Source of the DNA: Dichomitus squalens LYAD-421 SS1
Taxonomy: Eukaryota > Basidiomycota > Agaricomycetes > Polyporales > Polyporaceae
Direction of reading: 5' to 3'
DNA: 48,589 bases
Assembly (NCBI RefSeq): GCF_000275845.1
Contig: NW_006766906.1
Location: 1 to 48,589, forward strand
Both the position numbers and the translations under genes were made by a program. The notes under the pieces were generated by a model. The model was not told where the DNA came from and did not search any database. It saw only the letters and a program-made list of their open reading frames with translations. Positions 22,167 through 33,090 of this stretch are shown here, in pieces. Numbering within the stretch: position 1 is the first letter of the stretch; each line of letters begins with the position of its first letter.

Positions 22167-23136
22167 CACACCATGCGCCACAGAGACCCTGAGAGACCCC
22201 GATAGATGTCGAGCGCTGATACCGGTCAGATACGATGATTGACACGTTCCACCTGATGGGACAATGAAAGACTCAGAAAGCAATGAGGTACGAACGACAC
22301 AGGTAATGGCAAAAATTCTTCGCGTGCAGAGTCGTGGCGATGTCCCACGCCGTTGGCACGCTGGTCAGTAGTCAGTACTAGTCAGTCCTAGTCAGAGACG
22401 TGGCAGCGATAGTCGAACAGCATTGACCGTCATTTCAAATCCGAGCGCAAGATCGTCTTCTGCGTTTCCTCCGATTTCGGGTCAGCGAAGGCTCCTTGCC
22501 TGTTGGAGTGCGAAGTCGAGGAAAATTGACGACGTGCCTCACGTCGCCGCTCGTGGTTCCGTTTGTGGTGAACGGAGAGGAGTCAATGCCGGCTGTCAAA
22601 GGGTTGGCATTACCGCAATACCCATACAGAACGTCCAATGGGAAAGCTGGACAGCCTTCGCCTGTCGATGACTACATAGACATCAGGCCTTTATGACGAT
22701 TCTCAGGGCAGTGAGATGACTCCTTTGTTTGGGAAGGCGGTGTGGTCCGGTTGCGCGCCCACCGCTAATCACCGCCACGGGCCTGACACGATGCCGTCGG
22801 CGGCGTCTTCGGGTCCGACACCCATACCCGCGTAGCTATACCCCGCAGTCACATATGGAACGCAACAACATATCCAAGGCATTTCCGTTGTTCACCCCTC
22901 TACACGCATCATATTCATTGGAAAGGGCACCCAAACTAGAGGGACTCCTAGGAGGGGTCCCTGAGGGTTCTAGTTACTTCTCATGCCCTTGCAGTAAAGT
23001 CGTACGGACCATCAACGAGGCTGTACAGAGGACCGTAGGCGAGAGGCAGCACTGACGGATAGCATACATGCACTTCGATGCAGACGGACGAGATGCGAAT
23101 CAAAACGGGCGTCATCGGTTCACTACATGTCTCTAC
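22167..23136. other. Upstream region of the AAA gene; holds duplicated segment copy A
   Basis: No gene is recognised. The stretch 22815-22995 is a diverged copy of 25212-25390 (listed separately). The remainder shows no coding similarity. Confidence 0.45.
22815..22995 (+). repeat. Diverged direct repeat, copy A
   Basis: It shares the order of landmarks with copy B at 25212-25390: TAGCTAT.CC.CA, ATATGGA, GAACAACATATC, TTGTT..CCCC, CATTGGAA, GAGCACCCAA (GGGCACCCAA here), GGGTTCTA and a final TGCAGTA. The similarity is clear by eye but gapped. Copy B covers the 3' end of the UDP-galactopyranose mutase pseudogene, so copy A may be the leftover 3' flank of a second, lost copy. Confidence 0.6.
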
Positions 23137-24170
23137 CTAGATTCTGAGTTCGTCCGGGATGATGTCTTGTAATCGACGACCCAAGACAGCCCCATTGCGT
23201 GCCGCAGACCAGAACATCGTCCCGTCGGGAGTTCACGCAACATGCCAGACCCTGTCACCGTGGTCGGAGAGCGTCGCCAAGCACGATCCATCACTCGTCC
23301 TCCACACCCTCACCGTCTTGTCTTCAGATGCAGAGGCGACATACTTCCCACATGGGGAGAAGCATGTCTTGCACACCCGTCACTCGTGCCCTTCGAGAGA
23401 CTGGACCATGGCGCCAGCGTGTGTATCCCATATCTGTACCATCGTGGCCCGCGACACTGAGAGCAGCAGCCGAACGTCCGGGGAAAATACGAGATTGTTG
23501 TCGGACCCTTGTGCCTGACAGACTTGGAGAGGCTCCTGTCTAGTCGCCGTGTCCCAGACACGTATCACCCCGTTGTGATACACAACCGCGACGTGCGCGC
23601 TCGAGGGGCTAAACGTGGCTCTGAGGGGATGCTCACGCTCGCCAACCCGCTGGAATGGGAGTGTGAGGGATGCGCCATGCAGAACGTCCCAAACTCCACA
23701 CTCGCCCAGATTGTGCACAAAAAGACAGCGGCTGCCAGGAGAGAACAGGGGCTTGATGCTTGTTGTCTTGTTTGCGTGACCGTCAAGGGGTACCGGTCGG
23801 AACGTTCGCCCATCCCAAAGTTGTGTAGTTCTGCTACGATCGGGGGATATGATGTAAGCACCATCGCTCGACCATGCGTAGCTTCGGACAGCAGCAGGAT
23901 GACCTTCGAAAGTGGCGACTCGTCGTGAGCTATCGCTGATGTCCCAGATGGCGACCTTCCCATCTTCACATGCAGACGCGAGGTATCGGCCGTTCGGTGA
24001 GAATGCGAAATCTCGGACCTCCCCATTGTCTGTAAACCACTCTTGCGAGATAGATGCATCTCGGGCATCCCACAGGATGATGGTGTTATCATTTGAGGCT
24101 GTTGCCACCGCCCATCTGAGGAGACAAGTGCGGTGACGCCCGAGTCATGCCCGGGTTTACCAGCTACTCA
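23137..24170 (-). pseudogene. WD40 beta-propeller pseudogene
   Basis: Seven WD40 blades can be read on the minus strand (IILWD, VAIWD, TQLWD, CGVWD, IRVWD, VQIWD, VRVWR), enough for one complete propeller. Similar propellers sit at the C-terminus of fungal NACHT/NLR-type proteins, but no nucleotide-binding module is found here. Lesions: a probable 2-nt loss at about 24110, where the upstream frame reads HDSGVTALVSSDGRW and then continues in another frame as VATASNDNTIILWD; an in-frame TGA at 23380-23382; and a second TGA at 23233-23235. The same frame stays recognisable beyond both stops to a final TAG at 23137 (after [10 protein letters not shown] and DGTMFWSAARNG). I call it dead; a functional fragment cannot be excluded. 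Confidence 0.8.
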
Positions 24171-24424
24171 AGTCAACATCCCACGCAATATCATGGTCTC
24201 TAGATTCAACTCACAGTATCGGATGTTCTCGGTCAGCATCCATTTCTCGCTTAGTGGCCGGAACCATCTGCGAAACTCGTTCGACCAGGAGATCGTCTTC
24301 CGAATATTCAGGAATATGCCAGGCTCAGAAGGCCCGTCACGAACTGACTGTCGCGAACTGACTGTCACAGATTAGACCCGGATGGCTGAGTTGGACATCG
24401 TAAATATTGACGGAGGAGATCTTA

Positions 24425-24772
24425 TTGATGGAGACCAGGTAGGATGGACAACAGTGGGAACGGAGAGAGATCGTCCCACGCGAAGGACAGAGATTGCACG
24501 ACAGGCTGAAGGTGCGGCTGAGATTGGACAGCATCGTAGAACGCCATGAGTCGTTTCGTGCTACGGAGGTCGACATTGGTGAAGAGGACAAAGAGGCTGC
24601 GAGGATGGAGCTGACTGCATGTGAGAGCCAAGGCGCACAGCGTGGCCTTGTCGCCGGAGCAGAGCTCGACGGCCCTCTCGATGACCTTCCATGGAAGCGC
24701 CGGGGACTGCAGGGTAGATGAAACCGAAAGTAAGAGGTGCAGGGAGATCGCGAGGTCGTCCAAGGTCGACAT
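24425..24772 (-). pseudogene. F-box-like fragment, truncated
   Basis: From an ATG at 24772 the frame gives 116 residues. They contain the F-box-like N-terminus seen in polypore F-box families: LPWKVIERAVELCSGDKATLCALALTCSQLHP, read in two parts as LPWKVIERAVELC and GDKATLCALALTCSQL, then FVLFTNVDLRS. The frame stops at once after ILPGLHQ where family members continue for several hundred residues, and no clear continuation is found downstream. A further minus-strand frame at 24368-24168 (FRRWFRPLSEKW) is open but unrecognised. It lies directly before the WD40 pseudogene. Confidence 0.65.
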
Positions 24773-26377
<1,605 letters not shown>

Positions 26378-26392
26378 CTAGGCCACGCATTA

Positions 26393-26644
<252 letters not shown>

Positions 26645-26647
26645 TTA

Positions 26648-26824
<177 letters not shown>

Positions 26825-26899
26825 CTACAGTTTGACGCAATCTGTTCCTTACGAAGCCTTCCGGGGTGGTGTCTGTCGCAGCGAGCCCGCCTGGTGTAA

Positions 26900-26926
26900 C
26901 GGTGGCGTCACGGATGACGCACCGTC
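26900..26926 (+). repeat. Hairpin inside the introner-like element
   Basis: ACGGTGGCGTCA, a 4-base spacer region and TGACGCACCGT form an 11-bp stem with one unpaired G, next to the left terminus of the element. Confidence 0.6.
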
Positions 26927-27000
26927 ACAGAGAAGTACGGCAGTACCCGGCTTAGTCACCCGAGGTAACGGTGCTTAGTGGCTGTAACGGGCTGGGAAAG

Positions 27001-27050
27001 TGGGACGGGTAGTCCAACGGTTGTGCGTGGTGCAATTCCCGCACGTTCCA
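27001..27050 (+). other. Short tRNA-like fold within the introner-like element
   Basis: TGGGACG and CGTTCCA, 50 bases apart end to end, pair over 7 bp with one G-U, like an acceptor stem. Between them are TAGTCCAACGG (fits a tRNA box A) and GGTGCAATTCC (a poor box B). There is no room for an anticodon arm, so this is not a tRNA gene; it may be chance or a remnant of a tRNA-related element. Confidence 0.25.
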
Positions 27051-27268
27051 TTTTCAGCTAGTCGTTACACCTGGCTTGCTGTTGCAGTCAACAATCATCC
27101 ACGATGGCCCGTCCTGGTTTACGCGTCAATTGCCTCCCTGATATGACGAATCTCACAGCCACTCACAATCTGCTGAAGACGCTTGGCAGCACCGAGACCT
27201 GTTGGCCCAGCGCCGATGATGAGAACGTCAACATCGCTGGAAGAGGATGGTTTGTCGCGCTTGCGAGC

Positions 27269-28633
27269 TAATTTTCAGGAAGATACGCACGTTTCATATC
27301 TCGGATATGTAGGAGAGCTCATCGTTGTGACAACGGTAGAAGTGGCGACTGGTTCAAGGCCTCTTAAAACATAGTCCCTTGTATCAAGGCGGTACAGCTC
27401 TTTCACAGAACGACTATGAAATTGTGAGACAGGACCACAAGAGATCCGCATGGATGAATCGTTATGATGACCGGCAAAACGGAGATATGGGGAAGTAACA
27501 TGACGCACCACGCTTGTCCGGTGGCACTGCGCTCTCATCGCATGAGCCGGAAATTATACCCATTGAGATGCCGTTCAACGGCGGTCGGTAACGTATCAGT
27601 CATTGCTTTTTGACATTGGAATTTTGGTGACTCATTGACTGACGATTCGCCGGAGATAGCGCCTATGGTTTAGATGCAGGCCTCGTACCGAGACCACTGG
27701 GCAATGGAGACTATATGGGGCTGGTCGCGCTAAAGCATGTAATAACGTTACATGAGCATCAATAGTCATCATTCACAGATATAAATCAGCACCTGTGGCA
27801 TGTGTCTCGTCTCTGAGTCGGAGACTCCATAAACAACAGCTTCGCGCCTACCATTGGAGCGCAACGTTTATAGCGACGTTCGCTACTTACAGAATCATCT
27901 CGTTGGCTATAAGTGAAGTAAGAGACCTTTAGATAGTACTGTTGTTTGGGGGAAGGGTGAGATACCGTGCTCACCAAGGAGGGAGCTCCGAGCTCGCAAA
28001 GTGTAATGTGAAAGAATGTCAAGGCTGGACAAATAAAGGCTCTATCGCTCCAAGCTTTGGTATTCTTGACTTGATCGCGAAAGTGAGCGATGCATAGACG
28101 ATGTCTCATATCATGAGGTCAACCGGTCATGACATAGAGGTGAGTCGCGGGCGAAGGGAAAAGCGAGCGCCCGTTCCTCCGGCTTCAGCCGACTGCTTGG
28201 ACGTCTCCCATCAGGCTCAGACTGCGACTATGCACGCTGGTTCCACATCTATTCGCTTTACAGTTCCTATCCACTATATAGCAACGTCGCGCGGCTAGCT
28301 TGGCTCATTGGGTCTTACTGGTGCCTTCTACGTCTCATTGTCCGCATCGATTCGAACCTTCACGCAGCCTACTGCCAAGATTTCTAGTTTGGAGGCCCAA
28401 TGCTGACATGGCGATCTACACAGCCGGAGGGCAGAGCCGCTATTGCTTGACGGGGAAGGCGAGAGATGACATATTGACTGATGCTGGGAGATAGGCGGCT
28501 CCAAGCTAGTGAGTGTTCTCATAGATACGGGTTCGACTATACCACGGCGTAATCGCCTGCGAGGACGTTGTACGAGGAGTAGGAGTCCCGTCCATTTGTG
28601 GCCGGAGCTTCCCTACTCGCTCTCATCATCTTC
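27269..28633. other. Intergenic, no gene seen
   Basis: I find no coding similarity, RNA gene or clear repeat between the mutase pseudogene and the HET relic. Confidence 0.45.
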
Positions 28634-29133
28634 CTAATCGCTACCCCCTCGGTGATTATTCTCGTCTTCATGTACCTTCTTGAGCTCCGTTTCAGTCTCC
28701 CACAAATGTTCGTCCTCGAGATAAGCAGTTGTCTCGGTGGCATCTTGACAAGGCAGTCATAGCATGACTGTGCCGCCCATGTCAGGCCCAGTTTCGCTGT
28801 CAGTTGGTCTGGCTCAATAAGAGCGAAGCAAACTCGTTTCGCATCAAGGGACCGATTCTTCCACAGATATTCCGCCATTTAACAGAGCCCGTTTCTGTCT
28901 TGACCTCGCCGCCTGCCTTGGGAAGGAGGGCGTGGCGAGTTGATCTGTCAATCGACGATGTGCTGTTGCACACCAGCCACGGCGTACCTCAGCTCGAGCT
29001 AGAACTCGATAGTGGTCGTACGATCATCATTGTGGGAGAGCATGAGCTACCGCATATCGGTTGTCTGGAGTGGAAGACTCTCGCTGTGCAGCCTTCCCAG
29101 TACTGTCGAGGACGGCGGGTGCTCTACTTCTAG
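28634..29133 (-). pseudogene. HET-family relic (C-terminal end)
   Basis: Minus-strand frames carry the end of a HET-family protein. They show LMLSHNDDRTTIEF (paralogue: LMLFHDDHTIAVES), then LTAKLGLTWAAQSCYDCLVK (paralogue: LTVKLGLKWAAPSHYFLLIE). After a 1-base shift comes ATETTAYLEDEHLWETE with a stop at 28634-28636. In-frame stops and frame changes separate the pieces, and the HET domain is absent. This is an old, decayed copy. Confidence 0.6.
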
Positions 29134-29836
29134 TGCGGTGTCCGGATTGCGAGGATCGGATGTATATACAGTCTTGCACTGAAAGTGTCCGTGGTGGCGC
29201 CCCATCCCGTTTTCGCTGTGCCATTGCGGATCACCTCCAGCACACATGCCGAATGGCAGACTTGGAGGGAAGGGTGAAGCAAATGTTGGAGAGAAGATGG
29301 CTACGAAGAGTGTTCTGTTCGCAGCCGAGGATGGCTAGATCTACTTACAAGGTGATCTCCCGCCCTTCTCGGAAGTAAAGTACGTAAAATGTCGGGCTTC
29401 CGACATATTTCATACTATAACCTTCAGTCAGAGTCATGACTACCATGCAATGGTGATTTGTGTGATGAGATGATATACCACTATGGTTCGGCTGAGTCGA
29501 AGATACAAGGCTACACGATCTACACACCTTCTGATCGGTCACAGCGCATCCGTCGTGGACAGCTCTGTGTCTGCCGCTTGTGAGGCCTGTGAGGTCTCTG
29601 GAGATCCGTCACATCAACATGCGATGTGCTCAGCTCAGAAGGTCGTGTATTAGCATTGAGCAGCTCCTGATTTCAACGCGACCCGAGGAGAGTGCGGGTG
29701 ACGGTACTTGTCAAGGATGTGAAGTCAGCCGCATGAGAGTTGTGCGCCGTCACAACCCCCTTATAACATGCCATCCGCGTAAGAGAGGTTCGGTGTTCCC
29801 TTTCGCTCTTTCGCGCTATCCTTACAGCTTTGCAAT
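29134..29836. other. Intergenic with promoter of the aspartic protease gene
   Basis: No gene is seen. TATAA at 29762-29766 and the following C/T-rich stretch suit the promoter and leader of the protease gene. Confidence 0.45.
29762..29766 (+). promoter_or_regulatory. TATA box of the aspartic protease gene
   Basis: CCCTTATAACATG lies about 70 bases upstream of the ATG and is followed by a pyrimidine-rich tract, the usual arrangement for a fungal secreted-enzyme gene. Confidence 0.45.
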
Positions 29837-31775
29837 ATGGTTCGCACCCACACCCTACACGCTCCTTTGCTTCTATTGCTGTGTTCTGTCGCAGCCTCTC
29901 ATCAATCACTCGCACTCAATGTTCGCTCCTACCCTTCATCCACGACGGACAGCAAGACCCCTGTAGCCCTTTCCCTCGCGCGCAATGTTAACGCTACGGG
30001 TTCCCGGAACGTCCTTAAGTTAGACCAGGCCCGCGCTCAAGCTTTTCGCGCTCGCGCTCGTGCGTCACCGTTCCTCTCCACGGCTCCCGCCTGTCTTCCG
30101 CACTGTTCACTTATACTGTACTCAGGAGGACCCAATCAGATCCCTAGCAATGCAGCAGCGTTCAACGACGAAGCGACTGGTCGAGTAGTTACATACACCG
30201 TCAATGTAAGTATATGTCAGCCCCACCATTGATCCTCCATGTTCTCATGCGCTTGCAGGTGGCCGTCGGCAATCCTCCTACTTCTTGTGAGTCGTTACCT
30301 TATGTCTTCGAATACCTTCGATTATGATACAGCATCCTCACCATAGATAACCTTCTTATTGATACCGGTAGCTCCAACACCTGGGTTGGGGCTGCCTCGC
30401 TCGATCTCTTCCATCCGTCATGCCAGCCCACTAACGATATAGTGGTGCGTCTCTGTATCTCACCTCTAGATATAGAACTGATGCCTGTGTCTCTGTTGTC
30501 GCTCAATCTGCAGGCCGTCTCCTATGGAAGCGGTTCCTTTATCGGCGAGTACCCCAACGCCGCGCTGTTCTCTCCAGATGCTTAGTCGACGATGTGCAGG
30601 CCTTGAGAAGTTGTGCGAAGTCACTCTCGTCGAGGGATTGACCATTCCAGAGCAGTCTGTCGGAGTTGCCGCCATTTCCAAGGGATTTAATGGTGTAGAC
30701 GGAATATTGGGGTATAAACATCAGTTCCCCAATCGTTCATGCGCTAATCTACTTCGTACAGCATCGGACCGGTAGACCTCACTCAGGGTAACCCATCGTC
30801 TTTCGTGGGATCCTCGTGCGAGCTCTAGAGACTGATCCTTGTACGTCTGCGTCCATATAGGTACACTGGTATTGGAGAGTGAGAAGGAGGTGCCAACCGT
30901 TACGGATAACGCCCAGAAACTGGGGCTCCTCACTGAGTACATTGTCGGCATCTCCTTCGAACCCCTCAATCAAGACAATGAGACCAACGGCGAGCTCACG
31001 TTTGGAGGAGTGAACCACTCCAAGTTTAACGGCACATTGAACTATGCGTGAGAGCATATAGTCAACTGTCGGTGATTGCGCTGATTTACTGACTCCGCAA
31101 TGCCACATCAAGGCCTTTAACTAAGGTTTCTCCCGCAAGTAAATACGTGGGAATAGACCAGAAGATCACCTACGGAGAGGGACAACCCGTGATGCCTTCC
31201 GGGTCAGGCATTCTCGACACCGGTACGACGCTCATTCTCCTGGCCACTGGTGAGCTATGTCACGTACGAATCAGCACCAGTTTTTCATCATGGTAATGGT
31301 GCTTCAGATGCCTTCGACAAGTACAAGAACTATACCGGTGCACAGCTAGACAATGATACGGGACTTCTGCGCATTACGCCGGAACAGTACGCGAACCTCA
31401 AGAGTCTCCAGTTCACAATCGGCGGCGTAGGTGTTCTCAAGGGTCGTGCTCTACTGAATGACTGATCTACGGCCCATCATCAGGTCTCGTACGAGTTGAC
31501 ACAGAACGCTCAGATCTGGCCCCGTACGGTGAGTCACGAAGTTGAGAGCTATCGCCTTCTAGCGCTGACCCGTACCACTCCAGCTGAACGCGGCGATGGG
31601 CGGCGATCCGGAAGGCATCTACCTCATTGTCAATGACTTGGGTCAGATCTCCGGAAGCGGACTTGATTTCATTAATGGGATGGGATTCCTGGAGCGGTTC
31701 TACATGGTGTATGATGTTGGGAATTCGCGGGCGGGGTTGGCGACCACTCCGTTCACTTACGCGACGACGAATTGA
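29837..31775 (+). CDS. Secreted pepsin-like aspartic protease (family A1, polyporopepsin-like)
   Basis: This is an extracellular acid endopeptidase. There are eleven exons: 29837-30205, 30259-30286, 30347-30444, 30514-30544, 30600-30711, 30762-30787, 30861-31047, 31113-31249, 31308-31426, 31484-31528 and 31584-31775. Together they give 447 residues in one frame. A signal peptide (MVRTHTLHAPLLLLLCSVAASHQ, with hydrophobic core APLLLLLCSVAA) precedes a propeptide with ARNVNATGSRNVLKLDQARAQ. The catalytic motifs are IDTGSSNTW (Asp138) and LDTGTTLI (Asp319), and the flap Tyr169 sits in VSYGSGSF. The C-terminus has GLDFINGMGFLERFYMVYD and ends ATTN, as in polyporopepsin-type enzymes. Nine introns are GT-AG (50-73 nt). 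The fourth (30545-30599) must be read as GC-AG to keep the alignment and frame; the GT choice leads to a stop. If that intron is not spliced this way, the gene would be frameshifted. Confidence 0.92.
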
Positions 31776-32943
31776 GGGTACTTGAGACAGACGTCCATGT
31801 CGACGACATGCCTTCAAGGCAGTACTCCATGTATGGTCTCTTGCACGCTGAGGAATATACGACACATCACAGAGCATACATATGGTCGAGATATGGATCT
31901 ATTGTTCTTACTCGATGGCGAGTCTATTGGAGCACAGGGGAAGGTTACCACAAAGCATCGCACCTCCAATCATCTGGATTCTGGGAGTTGCCAGCTCAGG
32001 CTGTAGTCGCGCTGCGATAACACCGTCAGCGCGTCACTGGCGGTCTCGGCTCAGGACAACCCCGGGCCGGTTGTCCGACGACTTCGTGTTCCGAGCTACT
32101 CTCCCTTCCTCGGCTGCTCAGGCGACTGTTTGTGCTAGGCTTGATGAGTGTGAGCCTCAATCTGTTGCGCATTAAAAGGCAGCGTAAACATCTGTCAATG
32201 TCACCAAGGCTCATCAAGATACGATACTCAAAACGGAAGACAAGTAGTATGCTAAACCGACACGACGGGCACCGTCTCGAATCGTTCTTTGTGAAGGGGT
32301 TGTAGAATCTCTGGGCATCCTTTAGCGCCCTTTAGCGCGCGCCGGCAAAGAGACAAGTTAAGACTGTCCCGAAAAAAGACCTCCGTTTCACGCAAAGGGA
32401 TTCTGAGCGCTGCCCGTCGTGCGAGCGTCGTCTGCCGAGAAACTTGAATTGGCAATCCGAAGAACCAAACTCGCCGGGAACACGGTCACATCAATGCAGC
32501 GTAGCTCCCTCGCGCTCCCCTTTGGCCTCGTCACTCATATCGGGACCCGCTCCACACGTCGCTCCATTTGATGTCTCTTGTTAACCTGCAATGTCTCTTA
32601 AGTCGGGTAGGTCAATAGGTGCATCGTCAGCGGATTCGTCACCGGCCCCCTCAATAGCAACTGAGGTTCTGTTAGCTGTAGAAGTTCGAGGACAAGAGAG
32701 CACGAATAATATTCGCGTTTGGCCGGTGCAAACGCGTACTGTAAAAAGTAGATAGAAAGAGTCTTCTATACGTAGCTAAATAGGGGTAGATAAGGACGCG
32801 GGTATCCATCGGGGGGCGGGACCTTAGGCGCTCGTTCCGTGAGCTCGCCCCCCATCTTGATGCCAGGATTCGAACGTGACTAGCTCGACCCGATGCCTTG
32901 CATTTATGCGCCACTGTTAGTCCCAAATTTACTGACAATGTTC
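31776..32943. other. Intergenic; contains a tRNA-like sequence
   Basis: No gene is seen from the protease stop to the HET locus. The right part holds the tRNA-like sequence listed at 32850-32935. Confidence 0.45.
32850..32935 (-). other. tRNA-like sequence, possible head of a SINE
   Basis: On the minus strand GTTCGAATCC (32867-32876) is a perfect box B, and TGGCGCATAAATGCAAGG (about 32896-32913) resembles a D-arm with box A. Only 20 bases separate them, too few for an anticodon arm plus variable loop, and the acceptor stem pairs poorly. It is therefore not a working tRNA. About 200 bases of unrelated sequence follow on the minus strand, which would suit a tRNA-derived SINE body; no target duplication was found. 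Confidence 0.35.
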
Positions 32944-33090
32944 TTACGCTTCCCGCTCGAGCAGCGTCGACTCCGAAGAGGCCTCCTCCATCTCGACGAT
33001 ATCGATGTGCAAGAAGTAATGCGACGGCGCAGCCCAGTCCAAGCCGAGCTTCAAGGTGAGCTCATTCCCCGCCAGGGTGAAGGCGACTTC
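32944..33090 (-). pseudogene. Orphaned C-terminal end of the HET gene at 33091-35001
   Basis: In frame beyond the TAG, this segment encodes the conserved end of the family (VAFTLAGNELTLKLGLDWA; SHYFLHIDIVEMEEA), closing at TAA 32944-32946. Confidence 0.75.

Larger units (their letters stand above)
26892..27070 (-). mobile_element. Introner-like element forming intron 2 of the mutase pseudogene
   Basis: The 176-bp segment 26895-27070 begins GTGTAACG and ends CGTTACAC, a perfect 8-bp terminal inverted repeat. It is flanked by CTG at 26892-26894 and again at 27071-27073, a possible 3-bp target duplication. Read on the coding (minus) strand, the intron is exactly this element plus one target copy: the donor GTGTAACG is the left terminus and the acceptor CAG is the target copy. 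The intron is about three times longer than its neighbours. Inside are further GTAACGG motifs (about 26965 and 26984) and a near-perfect hairpin (26900-26926). No coding capacity is seen. Confidence 0.6.

Noticed and set aside
26967..27050. True tRNA gene in the mutase intron
   Set aside because: No anticodon arm and a poor box B.
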